Assembly: GCA_026018925.1 (NCBI GenBank)
Contig: JAKSZU010000026.1
Coordinates: forward strand, 14,747,127 to 14,811,126
Direction: 5' to 3'
DNA length: 64,000 nt
From: Tupaia tana
Taxonomy: Eukaryota > Chordata > Mammalia > Scandentia > Tupaiidae
The notes beneath the pieces are model-generated. The model did not search any database. It was not told where the DNA came from and saw nothing but the letters and a program-made list of their open reading frames with translations. Positions 1 through 10,489 of the stretch are shown piece by piece. The translations under genes were made by a program, and so were the position numbers. Positions within the stretch are counted from its first letter, which is position 1; each line of letters starts with the position of its first letter.

Positions 1-400
<400 letters not shown>

Positions 401-523
401 TGTTCAGATGGTTTAATTAGAGGTAGATCTGTTCCTCTTCAAGGCTGGTGGAAGCAAGACTTGAGCTGCAAAAGAAAGTTCCTACTCTGCAAATTTTGTG
501 GAAAAGGGCTTGAAATCATTTTT

Positions 524-693
524 TAAAAAAATAATTATTTAACTTTTTTTTCTTTATTTATTTTAATTTGACCATGGAGGGACAGAGCAAGAGAGCAAGA
601 GGAAAAGTGAGAAAGCAAACTGCCAGGTCCAAGTCTTGAACCACAGCTGGCCATGTGGAAGTCCCTTAACCACCACACTCCCTGCAGTCCCCC
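524..693 (-). mobile_element. F1S SINE
   Basis: Reverse copy: AT-rich tail at 524-570, GACCATGGAGGGACAGAG, then the head with the B-box complement near 635 and an end at GCAGTCCCCC. No long body. Confidence 0.8.
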
Positions 694-755
694 AGCTTGA
701 AACAATTTTGATAAGCATCAACAGGAGAACAAAGAACAGTTAAGAGAAAGGAAGA

Positions 756-947
756 GGGGCCAACAGGTGATGTGGTTAAGAAGCTGGGCTCCCACATGAC
801 CAATAACAATTCGAGTCCCGGATCTGGCAGCTTGCTTTCTCACGTTCTCTTTCTCTCTCTGTTTCTCTGTCTCTCCCGAGCATGCATGCCCTATAGCAAA
901 TTAAAATAATAATAAAATTAAATAATTCTTTAAAAAGAAAAAGGAAA
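756..947 (+). mobile_element. F1S SINE
   Basis: Head begins GGGGCCAACAGGTGATG; B box ATTCGAGTCCC. A CT stretch and CCCTATAGCAAATT are followed by the AT-rich tail ending TAATTCTTTAAAA. Confidence 0.82.
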
Positions 948-1530
948 ATTGGAAATAGATCCACTGTACATTCCCAGATAGAAAAATAAGCTTAAGTATA
1001 AGATGGAGAACATGCTCCAGTTAAAAACAATGAAATCAGAACCTAAAATCACGTGTGTGTGTGTGTGTGTGTGTGTATGTTTGTGCATTGTAAAAATGAT
1101 AGCATTAAAAAAGATCTGAAAAAGCTTCTATCCTCCTCTTTTTCTTCAGGTTCCTATTGTGGATAGTTGGAGGAAGCAATAGTAACGATACTTCCTGTTT
1201 TCAAATTCATTGGATTGTCTGAAGGGATGAAAAAGAAAAGTTAAAAATTACTCCAAAGTCATCATCATGACCTCTACATTGGAAAATGAGCTCCCAGGAA
1301 GTAAACTACATGTTTTATTCATCTTTGAATTTCCCCAATGCCTGGTAGCAAGTGCTCAGTAAAAGTTTATTAGATGTGAGAATGAGAATATGGGAATTTG
1401 GGGACACACAAAGGGCTGTGGGTAGATTGGCAAAAGGATCTGAGGTTCAGCAAATGTTTGTTGCGCCTTTGTTGGGAATGCCACTCTGAGCTGGCGTGTA
1501 GGGTGAAGGTAGGTGGCTGTGTTTAAGTCT
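948..1530. other. Intergenic, no gene seen
   Basis: A/T-rich sequence with a GT microsatellite at 1052-1078. Nothing else recognised. Confidence 0.6.
1052..1078. repeat. (GT)n microsatellite
   Basis: About 13 uninterrupted GT units. Confidence 0.95.
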
Positions 1531-1546
1531 AAAGATCTAACCTTAG

Positions 1547-1705
1547 GGGACCAGCAGGTGGTGTGGTGGTTAAAGGCTCTGGACTCCCACATGGCCAACT
1601 GTGATTTGAAGCTCGGACCTGGTGGCTTGCTTTCTTACTTTCCCTTTCTCTCCCTTTCTGTCTCTCTCTGGTCAAATTTAAAAATAATAATAATATCAAA
1701 TGGAA

Positions 1706-1711
<6 letters not shown>
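1547..1711 (+). mobile_element. F1S SINE, outer member of a nest
   Basis: Starts GGGACCAGCAGGTGG directly after AAAGATCTAACCTTAG (1531-1546). The matching TSD AAAGATGTAACCTTAG is at 2037-2052, beyond a second SINE that landed in this element's tail. Confidence 0.85.

Positions 1712-1739
<28 letters not shown>
1712..1739. repeat. (TG)n in SINE tail
   Basis: TG repeat between the tail of the 1547 SINE and the poly(T) of the 1740 SINE. It supplied part of the TSD of the latter (about TGTGTGTTTTCTTTT). Confidence 0.85.
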
Positions 1740-1744
<5 letters not shown>

Positions 1745-2021
1745 TTTTTTTTCTTTTTTTTTTTTTTTGGAGAGGTTTTTCGCTATAGGGCGCGTGCGCT
1801 CGCCAGACAGACAGAGAGAGACATAGAGACAGAAAGCGAGAAATCACCCCCCAGGGGGGATGGTCACGCCGCAATCCCTTCTCCTCCATTCTCCTCTCGG
1901 GATCTTGGGCACGCACGCACACGCGCCCGGCGTGAGTTGTAAGCCACCGGGCCGAGACGCGAACCGCGGTCGACTACATGGGAGTCCAGCGACATAGCCA
2001 TTACGCTAACTGCTGGTTCCC
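1740..2021 (-). mobile_element. F1L SINE, young copy, nested
   Basis: Complete reverse copy: poly(T), GGAGAGGTTTTTCGCTATAG, CT-rich and palindrome segments, head ending GCTGGTTCCC. The B box on the sense strand reads GGTTCGCGTC. It is nearly identical to the copies at 46786 and 51809. Confidence 0.92.
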
Positions 2022-2094
2022 TGTGTGTTTTCTTTTAAAGATGTAACCTTAGTAGCAAGGAAAAAGAGTAAAGAGAAACAGTGAAAGGTGCCTG

Positions 2095-2296
2095 CTGTGG
2101 AGTCAGGTAGACCAGAGTTCAAATGAGCATTGTCTGCCATTTACCTACTGTTTGACAAAAAACAAGTAGCTTAACTTCTTTGGGCCTCAAGTTGCTTATC
2201 TGCAAAATAGAAATACAATAGGACTTACCTCAGAGAGTTGTTGAGATATTCATGTCAGGCACTTAGCACAGTGCTTAGGACAGAGTAAGCTCTTCA
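2095..2296 (+). repeat. MIR
   Basis: Core pattern typical of MIR: loss of water-soluble detail aside, the run from TGGAGTCAGGTAGACCAG through CTTATCTGCAAAATAG to CACTTAGCACAGTGC matches the mammal-wide SINE. Confidence 0.75.
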
Positions 2297-2324
2297 TACA
2301 CATGAGATATGATTTATTTATTTA

Positions 2325-2579
2325 TTTATTTTTTGGAGAGGTTTTCGCTATAGGGCGCATGCACTCGCCAGACAGAGACATAGAGACAGAAAGTGAGAAA
2401 TCACCCCCCAGAGGGGATGGTCACGCCGCAATCCCTTCTCCTCCATTCTCCTCTCAGGATCTTGGGCACACACGCACATGCGCCCGGCGTGAGTTTTAAG
2501 CCACCAGGTCCGGGATGCGAACCGCGGTCGACTATGTGGGAGTCCAGCGACATAGCCATTACACTAACTGCTGGTTCCC
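2325..2579 (-). mobile_element. F1L SINE, young copy
   Basis: Flanked by a perfect 20 bp TSD, AGATATGATTTATTTATTTA, at 2305-2324 and 2580-2599. It landed in the AT-rich tail of the F1S copy at 2600. The B box carries C at the tRNA position-58 equivalent. Confidence 0.92.
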
Positions 2580-2599
2580 AGATATGATTTATTTATTTA

Positions 2600-2745
2600 A
2601 AAAATAATTATTTACTTATTTTTTTAAATGTGACCAGAGGAAGACAGAGACAAAGAGAGAAAGCGAGCCACCACGTCTGGGACTTGAACCATGGTATGCC
2701 ATGTGGGAATCCAGCACCTTAACCACCATGCTACCTGCCGGCCCC
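2600..2745 (-). mobile_element. F1S SINE
   Basis: Reverse short form ending CTACCTGCCGGCCCC. Its AT tail was split by the 2325-2579 insertion. Confidence 0.82.
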
Positions 2746-2839
2746 ACTTGAGATATTATTGTAGACGAAGGAAAGGATCACATTCAGTGTCTCTTGGTGC
2801 TACCTTTTATCTGCCACTCTAGAATATCTCTTTGGTAAG

Positions 2840-3250
2840 TTTGGTTGGCAAAATAATAGATTTCCAAAGATATCGTACATCTTAATCCCTGTGAATATGT
2901 GACCTTACATGGCACAGGGACTCTGCAGGTGTGATTAAGTTGATCTTGAAATGCAGAGACTATCCTAGATTATAGGAAGGTGGGTCCAATGTAATAAAAA
3001 GAGTCCTTATATGTGCAAGAGGGAGGCAGGAGAGTCTAAGAAAGAGACATGACAGTGGAAGCAGCGGTCAGAGTGATATGATTACTGGCTAGGGATCATG
3101 AGCTAAGAAAGAACCTTTAGAAGGTGGGAAAGGCAGAGAAATAAGATCCCGTCTGAGACCTCCAATGGGAATTCAACCCTGTCAACACCTTGATGTTAGT
3201 CTGATGAGGTGCTTTTGGGCTTCTGACCTTTGAACTTGTAAGAGAATAAT
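2840..3250 (+). repeat. Old LTR-type repeat (MaLR-like)
   Basis: Contains TAATCCCTGTGAATATGTGACC, GTGATTAAGTTGATCTTG and GGTGGGTCCAATGTAAT, a pattern I associate with ancient mammalian MaLR-type LTRs. The family name is uncertain. Confidence 0.45.
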
Positions 3251-3256
3251 TTTGTA

Positions 3257-3335
3257 TTAGGTTGTTGGGAAAGTCATGACATATTTTTCTAGTGCTTTTC
3301 TGCACAAATACATTATGACTTTCCCGACAGGCTAA
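3257..3335. mobile_element. 79 bp mariner-type MITE
   Basis: Terminal inverted repeats start TTAGGTTGTTGGGAAAGTCA on one side and TTAGCCTGTCGGGAAAGTCA on the other strand, with TA at both flanks (3255-3256, 3336-3337). A second copy is at 50275-50354. Confidence 0.8.
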
Positions 3336-3369
3336 TATTTTAAGTTACTTCATTTGTGCAAATTTGTTA

Positions 3370-3679
3370 CAGTGGTGTATTACTCAGGATTCTCTAGGGT
3401 TTGGGTTATGGTCAATAAAGTATGTATAGATATAAAAGAGGGGATTAATTGGAGGAATCAGCTCATGTGATTATGGCAACTGAGATGTCCTCCAACAGGC
3501 TGTCTGTCGGCTGGAGATCCTGGGATGCTGGTAGTGTGGCCTTGTCCAAGTCAGACAGCCTAAGAGGCAGAGAAGGTGATGATGTAACTCACAGTCTGAG
3601 ACTAAAAGCCTGAGAACTTGGGGGCTGCTAGTGTAAATCCTTCAGTCTGAAGACAGATGTACCTTGAGTTCTGATTCTA
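3370..3679 (+). repeat. Old interspersed repeat, first half (probably L1M 3' end)
   Basis: TATTACTCAGGATTCTCTAG opens a pattern common in mammalian genomes. It resumes at 4180 after two later insertions and closes with GGCAAGTTGACATTCACC near 4370. Confidence 0.5.
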
Positions 3680-3693
3680 AGGCAGAAGAAAAC

Positions 3694-3885
3694 ATGTTTT
3701 TTAAGACTTTTTTTTTTTTTTTTTTTTTACTTTTTAAAATTTATTATCATCATAATCTTGTTTATATTACATTGAATTGCATATAACTTTACAGTGTATT
3801 ACATTGCTTTTTCAAAAGGGAATGCCATGCATGTCAGTCAATACAGAGACATTAAAATCCCCACTTCATCATTCAATATCTTTTC
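3694..3885 (-). mobile_element. 5'-truncated L1-type 3' end, reverse
   Basis: Poly(T) at about 3710-3728 followed by AT-rich 3' UTR-like sequence. A perfect 14 bp TSD, AGGCAGAAGAAAAC, lies at 3680-3693 and 3886-3899. Assignment to L1 is inferred from the tail, the TSD and the extreme 5' truncation. Confidence 0.65.
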
Positions 3886-3911
3886 AGGCAGAAGAAAACT
3901 TGATCTCTCTC

Positions 3912-4162
3912 TTTTTTATTTTTGTTAGCTTTTTGCAATAGGGCATATGTGCTCACCGGAGAGGCAGAGAGAGACAGTGAGAGGGAAAGCAAGAAATCAC
4001 TCCCCGGGGGGATGACCACAATACTATTCCTCTTCCTCCATTCTCTTCTTAGGAAATCACACATGTGCCTGGTGTGATTTTCAAGCCACCAGACCTGGGA
4101 CTTGAACCACAATTGGCCATGTGGAAATCCGGTGTCTTAACTACCATGCCACTTGCTGGCCC
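3912..4162 (-). mobile_element. F1L SINE, older copy
   Basis: TTTTTGCAATAGGGCATATG, the CTCCCCGGGGGGATG palindrome and a head end at CACTTGCTGGCCC are all visible; about 250 bp. Confidence 0.85.
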
Positions 4163-4179
4163 AAAAGCTTGCTCTCTTA

Positions 4180-4400
4180 AAAGAGATCCATTTACCTTCT
4201 GTATTTGCTCTCTCTGGGCTCCTTGTTGATTGTATTATGCCTACCCACATTGAGGTCAGATCTTCCACATCTGGTCTACTGAGATTCATGTGGATTTTTC
4301 CTGGAAACACCAGGTGGACATACCCAGAGTATTGTTTTTACAGGTTTCTAGGTATCCCTTAGTCCAGGCAAGTTGACATTCACCAGTAGTCATCACAATA
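4180..4400 (+). repeat. Old interspersed repeat, second half
   Basis: Continuation of the 3370-3679 element across the L1 and SINE insertions. Confidence 0.45.
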
Positions 4401-5009
4401 AACAATAGGAAATCTGTACTCTACTGATAAACGTGGAAAGACAATGCTTGGGTCCTGCTCAAGGAAGGACTTGCAGACCAGTTGCAAGGAGTATGATCAG
4501 CAAGTGGACTGCGTGCTCAGCTCCTCCAGGGTTGACCTCAGCTGCAGAGAGCTGCCTCACCCAAGGTCATGTCCCTCCTGGGGCAGCTCACACCTAGTGA
4601 CTGAGCGAGAGGGTAATAAAGAAGGGATGAAACATAAGAATATGAACCTGTTATGTTGGCCCAACTCTGATAGGCTGTTATTGTTGCAGAGCTTCTTATC
4701 TAGTTGGCATAGGATTTGTTGGGCTTGCATTATAGCCAGACTTCTCCTTCTGCCCAATTCTGCTTCCCCCCCCTCTTCCTTTCATGGAGGTTGCTTCCTA
4801 ACTCTTGTGAAACCAAACAGCAGCAGAAACCAAGTGAAGGGAAGAATAGTGCCTTCAAGACTATAGATAGATTTTTAACTGTGAGGATTTAAAAAAATAA
4901 AAAAAAAAACTTTTACATTTCATTAAAAAAAACAGTAATAGTATTTTACTATTAATTTTCTCACCAGTACATTTCACCGTTCTTCTGTTCCTTTCTTAAA
5001 AATAAAATA
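4401..5009. other. Intergenic, unclassified
   Basis: Moderately GC-rich in 4440-4620, then A-rich. Probably an ancient repeat (AGGAAGGACTTGCAGACC, GATCAGCAAGTGGACTGC) that I cannot name. The open frame at 4444-4866 is not supported as a gene. Confidence 0.4.
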
Positions 5010-5218
5010 GGAGCCAGGTGGTGGTGCAGCAATAATGCAACTGGAGCCATGTGGAAAGGTCCTGGGGACTCTTGTATACGCTGAACAGGCACTCATGTGC
5101 CTGTGATCTGGACTGGCTGGGGATGGGTGGTGGCCTAAAACTCTACTGAAATGCCCCCCCTCTATCTCTGTCTCTTTCCTGGATGAAATAAGTGAATGAA
5201 CTTAAAATTTTTTTTCAA
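5010..5218 (+). mobile_element. F2 SINE
   Basis: GGAGCCAGGTGGTGGTGCAG start, a diverged RNA-pol-III-like head, CTCTATCTCTGTCTCT, then GGATGAAATAAGTGAATGAA and an A/T tail. Same family as 49467 and seven reverse copies. Confidence 0.75.
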
Positions 5219-5417
5219 GATAGAAATAAAGGCAAAAATCTGATTTAGAATTGGGGATCGCTGATCCTGCTCATTTCTCAAAGCTCTATGTACAAGTAGG
5301 AAAGTCAAGCCTAATTGCATTTGCTAATTTTATGCATGCAGGAAATAATTCACCTTGTTTAGCTGTTAGCCAGGTTGAACTAAGGATTAGAAACCACATA
5401 GGAAAGTATAAAAGTGG

Positions 5418-5795
5418 TTGCTGTGGTTTGAACTTGTCCTCCAAAGTTTACGTGTTGGAAACGTAATCCCTATTGCAACACTGTTAAGGGGTGAGACCTT
5501 TAAGAAATTATTAGGTCACAAGGGCTCTGCTCTCATAAATGGATTAATGCTGTCATCATGGAAGTGGGGTCCTGATCAAAGGATGTTCAGCCCCCTTCCT
5601 TCCCACCTTTGTCCTCTCTCCGCCCTCTTACCCTCTTTTTTTCCCCCATGAGATAACACAGTAAGAAGGTCCTCCACATATGCTAACAATTTGATATTGG
5701 ACTTCCCAGCCTTTAGAACTGTGAGAAACAAATTCAGTTTTATAAATTAACTAGTCTATGGTATTCTGTTGTAGCAACATGAAATGGACTAAGAC
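5418..5795 (+). mobile_element. Solo MaLR-type LTR (MLT1/MST-like)
   Basis: Starts TGCTGTGGTTTGAACTTGTC and ends ATGAAATGGACTAAGACA, with internal GGTGAGACCTTTAAGAAATT and CCATGAGATAACACAGTAAG. This is a classic mammalian MaLR LTR. It is non-coding and non-autonomous. Confidence 0.75.
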
Positions 5796-5935
5796 AATAG
5801 TCTTCTCAAAGAGAAAAGAGAGCACATTTATTCCTCCTTTGTAAGGCTCATACCACCTCTTCATACCCATGGTCATTTTATTACTTGAATTGGGGCTGAG
5901 CAGGGTAGACTTTGTGTCCAAAAAGTGTGTCACAG

Positions 5936-6110
5936 GCCAGCAGGTGGCATGGTGGTTAAGGGTGCTGGTTAAGGGTAGACTCCCAAATGGCTGACTATGG
6001 TTCGAGTCTTTGACCTGGTGGCTTGATTTCTCTATTCCACCCCCCCACACACACTCTGTCCCTCTCTGACCAAATTGAAAATAAATAAAGTTAAATAAAA
6101 ATAATTTTTT
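5936..6110 (+). mobile_element. F1S SINE
   Basis: GGCCAGCAGGTGGCATGGTGG head containing a small internal duplication (GGTTAAGGGTGCTGGTTAAGGG). Tail AAATAAATAAAGTTAAATAA. TSD about AAAAGTGTGTC on both sides. Confidence 0.82.
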
Positions 6111-6344
6111 TTTTTGAGAAAAGTGTGTCTCGGAGACAGAGAGGCTTAATTCCATTTTCTTGGTCTTGGGCAATACTGGTTAACTAAAGGAGAGATTATT
6201 GAGAACTTACTGTCTGCATGCAGTGAAGACAGAGGGATCATTCTTATCCAGAGGGAGAAGTAAGAGTACAGAATAGTGCTTTTCCATCCTTGTCTGGCAA
6301 AGTCTTGGATGTCTCCAATCGCAGAACTATTTGTAAAAATGAAT

Positions 6345-6606
6345 TTTTTCCCTTTATTTTCCTTCTTTATTCGTGATAGAGTGTGTGTGCATGTATGCAT
6401 GAATGTGAAAGAAAAGCATCCTCTTCAGGGACTGGTCACACCATGATCCCCTTCCTCCAGTCCTCTAGTGCACTGGATCTTGGGCTCTCACTCATGCATG
6501 TGCCTAGCATGTTTCAAGTGTACCTGGCCAGGGATTTGAACTGCAGCCACCATGTGGGATCCAGCTTCTCCTGAACAGTGCTTTAACACCAAGTCACAAA
6601 GCCAGT
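6345..6606 (-). mobile_element. F3 SINE (old)
   Basis: CATGATCCCCTTCCTCCAGTCC and CACCATGTGGGATCCAGCTTC are shared with 62075-62312. The head and TSD are too eroded to define. Confidence 0.65.
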
Positions 6607-6974
6607 CTTATTTGTGATAAGATAGTGCCCTCTTAACAAAATTTGATACAAGACATTTGAGTTTTGTTTAATACACCATTACAGAGTGTCCATTTTTACA
6701 TAGAGAACTGAGAGACACACTTATTTCCTCTTCCTGATGAAACCTGGCTAGATTTCCTAGCCTCAATAGAGGGATGAAAAAGTATAACTTACAAAGATAA
6801 AAAGACCTGGAGGAAGGACAACAGTGAATGAGAAATTTCAGGAATTCTGGGAGTAAAAATGTGGCTGGAGGGATTTCCGGTCAAGTACAGCAAACAGAAT
6901 ACCCTATACTTATCTTTGCTTCTTCTAGAAATCCCACTAAAACAATCTTAAAGAATAAAAAAAAGGCATGTATT
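6607..6974. other. Intergenic, nothing recognised
   Basis: A/T-rich unique sequence; no supported gene. Confidence 0.6.
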
Positions 6975-7220
6975 GGGCCAGCAGGTTACATGGAGTTTTA
7001 GGTGGCTGAATCCCACACGGCTGACTGAGCTGTTCCAAGTCCCAGACCCAGTGGCTTGAAAATCATGTCAGGCACATGTGTGTGCATACCCCAAATCCTG
7101 AGAGAACAGAGGAGAAAGGATTGCAGCATGGCTATCCTCCTAGGGGTAATTTCTTACTTTGCCTCTCTCTGTCTCTTTCCCACAAGTGCATGCACCCTAT
7201 GGAAAAAATCATTAAAAAAA
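6975..7220 (+). mobile_element. F1L SINE, older copy
   Basis: GGGCCAGCAGGTTACATGG head; body CCAAATCCTGAGAGAACAG; end ACCCTATGGAAAAAATC. Possible short TSD ATGTATT. Confidence 0.8.
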
Positions 7221-7659
7221 AAGTATGTATTAGACATGCCACACCTATAGGCAGAGCAGTCACCAACTTTCTAACCTACTAATTTATGCCCAGCTAAACT
7301 ATCCTTGAAGAGTAAGGTTAGATATTTTCAGGCATGCAGAGACATAAAACAGTGACCTCCCATGTATCCCTTTTAGTAAGCTTTGGGAAATGTGCTCCAA
7401 CAAAATGAAAATTAATCAAGAAAAAGCAAGACAAGACTCTAGGGAAAGGAAATTCAAAATGTACAAGAGGCAAAGGGGATTTTGCGAGATAATGGCAAAG
7501 AGATGATTCAAAATAACAACAATACAGCAGACCCTAGGGAACAACTTATCCAGATTGGAACAAGGAAGTGAAAGACGTTGAAAAGAGGTCTCCAAGAAAA
7601 ACTTAAAACTGATTTTTTGAACTTAGAGAGAATATTATTGATAAATCTATGGCAGATAA
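7221..7659. other. Intergenic, nothing recognised
   Basis: A-rich sequence without a supported gene. Confidence 0.6.
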
Positions 7660-7712
7660 TTTTTTTTCTTTTTTTTGGAGAGGTTTTTGCTATAGGGTGC
7701 ATGTGCTCGCTC
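7660..7712 (-). mobile_element. F1L SINE, 3' end only
   Basis: TTGGAGAGGTTTTTGCTATAG and GCATGTGCTCGC are F1L 3' sequence. It stops abruptly at 7710 and the tRNA/7SL element begins, so only about 50 bp of the SINE remain. Confidence 0.7.
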
Positions 7713-8075
7713 AAGTTGGCCAATGTACATGCTGGAAGACTTTGCTACTTAGCAAGCTATGGCCACATGGGAGGCCCAGGTTTGATTCCCCATCTATCCT
7801 AAAAGCTAGACATGGTGGTGCATACCTGAGGCCCTAGCTACTCAGGAGGCTGAGAAAGGAGGATTGTGACACAGTAATACCACATCTGCAAAAACACAAT
7901 AAATACTAGGTAAAATGCTCTGCAAGCTGGGATCACATGGGAGGCTTGGGTTTGATTCCTGATCCAATCTCAAGGCCAGATGCAATAGCTTATGCCTGTG
8001 GTCCTAGCTACTCAGGAGGTTGAGGCAGGAGGATCATGACATAGCAAGACCCTGTCTTTAAAAAAAGAATAAAAG
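7713..8075 (+). mobile_element. tRNA-like/7SL-like chimeric SINE, two units
   Basis: Each unit has a B-box-like stretch (GGTTTGATTCC near 7770 and 7950) joined to a 7SL/Alu-left-arm-like stretch (CTAGCTACTCAGGAGGCTGA near 7833; CCTGTGGTCCTAGCTACTCA near 7997). The second unit ends GACCCTGTCTTTAAAAAA. It is diverged, hence old. The arrangement resembles fused tRNA-7SL SINEs described from treeshrews (family knowledge). A minus-strand relative lies at 58075-58248. Confidence 0.65.
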
Positions 8076-8344
8076 ATGGCCAGGCAGGAGGATGAATGAG
8101 GAGAGCTGTTTGAAATGTGTCCAATAACAGTAAAATGACTACAGAAAAACTTCAAAATGATAACTCTGAGTCATCTAGTGGTTACAGTGTATTTTGGAAG
8201 TACAACAGTGTTTTATAAAGAGTTCTATCAAAAATGGTTAAAAACATGACGTCTCAGTAATTTTTAAAAGCTACCATATATTATACATTAACTGTGTTAG
8301 GGCTTTGTATATATAATTTTATTTTTTAAAAAATTAGTTATTTA

Positions 8345-8601
8345 TTTGTTTGTTTTGGGAGAGGTTTTTGCTATAGGGCGCGTGTGCTCGCCAGAAAAAC
8401 AGGGAGAGACAGAGAGATAGAAAGCGAGAAATCACCCCCTGGGGGGATGGCCACGCTGCAATCCCTTCTCCTCCATTCTCCTCTCGGGATTTTGGGCACT
8501 CATGCACACGCCCCTGGCCTGAGTTTAAGCCACCAAGTCCGGACTCAAACCGCAGTCGGCTACATGAGAGTCCAGCGACGTAGCCATTAATTGCTGGTCC
8601 C
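8345..8601 (-). mobile_element. F1L SINE
   Basis: GGGAGAGGTTTTTGCTATAG through TTAATTGCTGGTCCC. A few bases are lost in the head (CATTAATTGCTGG instead of CATTACGCTAACTGCTGG). Confidence 0.88.
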
Positions 8602-8610
8602 AAAAATTTT

Positions 8611-8892
8611 TTTTAAAGAGAGGTTTTTGATATAGGGCATGTGGGCTCACCAGAAAGACAGAGACAGAGAGACAGAAAGAGAAAAATCACCCCCCAGGGG
8701 AGATGGCCACACCACAATCCCTTCTCCACCATTCTCCTCTCAGATCTTGGGCACGCACGCACACATGCCCAGCCTGAGTTTAAGCCACCTGGTCTGGAAC
8801 TCAAACCACCATCCACTACTTGGGAGTCTAGTGATGTAACCATTACACCATCTACTGGTGCCGATGTAACCATTATGCCATCTGCTGGTCCC
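8611..8892 (-). mobile_element. F1L SINE with tandemly duplicated head end
   Basis: Complete reverse copy whose 5' terminal 30 bp appear twice in tandem: 8833-8862 and 8863-8892, both GATGTAACCATTA...CATCT.CTGGT.CC. Confidence 0.85.
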
Positions 8893-9099
8893 ATCATTTT
8901 TTAATTAATTAATTTATTTTTACATTTTTCCACAAACATTTACTTTACATAGCAAAAAATTTTAGCTCATACTCCATAATTCTTGACGGTTTACAAACAA
9001 CTTTCAAAATTTCAAAATACTGAATTTTACAGATAATGTTCAAAATATGTATTATAATTTTACATCATTTTAATTTCATCTTCGGTTGAGCAAGTATCA

Positions 9100-9215
9100 T
9101 CTCATTTTACAATTTTGGAAAAACAAAGGTTTCTAGAGACTCATAGAAGGTCACAAAACACAGGAAGCGAGTGGGTAGTTGAATCCTAATCCAAATCCAT
9201 CTGACACCCTTGACC
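9100..9215 (-). repeat. MIR fragment (probable)
   Basis: CATTTTACAATTTTGG, AGAAGGTCACAAAACACAGG and TTGAATCCTAATCCAAATCC follow the reverse MIR pattern. Confidence 0.5.
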
Positions 9216-9217
9216 CT

Positions 9218-9430
9218 TAAAAAAAAATCCCTAAATAAGAGAAAGAGAGATAGTGAGTGACCCTTGATGGGGTCTTTATGCCATCCTCCCTATAGTACAT
9301 TAGCCAGCCAGGAGCACAAGTGCACCAGAGTTCAGCTAGACCTGAGACACCAACCTGGAACCCTGCCATGTGGCTCCAGCATCATACAGCAGTGCCCCTA
9401 CTGCCTCTACTGCTGTGGCTAGGCCTCTAA
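9218..9430 (-). mobile_element. F2 SINE
   Basis: GAGAAAGAGAGATAGTGAGTG followed by TTAGCCAGCCAGGAGCACA and a head end at CTGCTGTGGCTAGGCC. Confidence 0.65.
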
Positions 9431-9514
9431 AAATGGCATCTGAGAGAAGTCCTAAATATTCATGGATATAAACATGAACCATACCTTTCAGCGTCTCCAA
9501 GAGCCTGGGGTTTT

Positions 9515-9785
9515 CGTTTTCTTACTTTCTTTTTTTTTTTTTTTAAGAGATTTTTTGGTATATGGCATGTGTATTCACTGGAGAAAGAGAGAGACAGAAA
9601 GCAAGAAATTGCTCCCTAGGGATTATGGCCATACTATAATCCATTCTCCTCCATTTTCCTCTTGGGATTTTGGGCACACATGCACACATGCCCAGCATGA
9701 GTTTTAAGCCACCAAGTCTGGGACTCAAACCATGATCTGCTATGTGGGAGTCCAGTGATGTAACCATTATACCATCTGCTGGACC
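9515..9785 (-). mobile_element. F1L SINE
   Basis: Perfect 11 bp TSD AGCCTGGGGTT at 9504-9514 and 9786-9796. The head ends CATCTGCTGGACCT. Confidence 0.87.
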
Positions 9786-9796
9786 TAGCCTGGGGT

Positions 9797-10489
9797 TATT
9801 TTTTTTTTTTTTCTCTTGTGTTTTGTAAATCAAGTCCATAAACTTTCATATAAAGACCTATTTCAATTCTGCATCAAGTGTGAGCTGTGACTGACTTAAC
9901 CTGACATTAGAGGACACTGAATCACCCAGTGGGGGAGTCATTCCCCTTTTAATTCCCTTCCAATCATTTTGTAAAGGAGATCTCTCCTGGTGCTAGCCAG
10001 TCTGTAACACTGCTTTAATACTTGCTCTTTTTTTCTTTTTTTTTTTTTTCTCTGCACAAAGATGCTTCTACAGAATCAGAGTTTCAGCAGATAACAGTGT
10101 CTACTTAGAATTCAATAGCATTATTTTAGAAAGTTATACTTTTACAGTTATTATCTAATTACAACAAGATACTTATTTTTCATTTACACTAATGAAATGA
10201 ATTTCTTTTTTAAAATCAATTTGTTTTTATAAATATAGTAAGTCACTTCATAAAAAATCATAACATACAGTTATACCATGTAAAATAATTGGATAAAAAT
10301 AATGAATAAAGGTAATACTTGAATGCAGCTTTGTAGACATGGTTTTACTGGATTTGTAAGAGCAGTATCTGGGCTCCATAGGAATCGCTATTTATTAACT
10401 ATACATGTACTTTTTGAAATTTGGAGGTATAGCAAATTTACATTGTTCAAATACATGTTCTCAGGACTTTAACCCCAGGGAGGAGGAGT
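9797..10489. other. Intergenic, A/T-rich
   Basis: Poly(T) runs at 9797-9812 and 10027-10049 suggest eroded retrotransposon tails. No gene or named repeat supported. Confidence 0.5.

Noticed and set aside
5418-5795. Possible provirus linked to the MaLR-type LTR
   Set aside because: Only a solo LTR-like segment is visible; no gag, pro, pol or env-like coding sequence and no second LTR in the expected position.
7713-8075. Functional 7SL RNA gene
   Set aside because: Diverged, incomplete, fused to tRNA-like sequence and repeated; consistent with an old SINE only.
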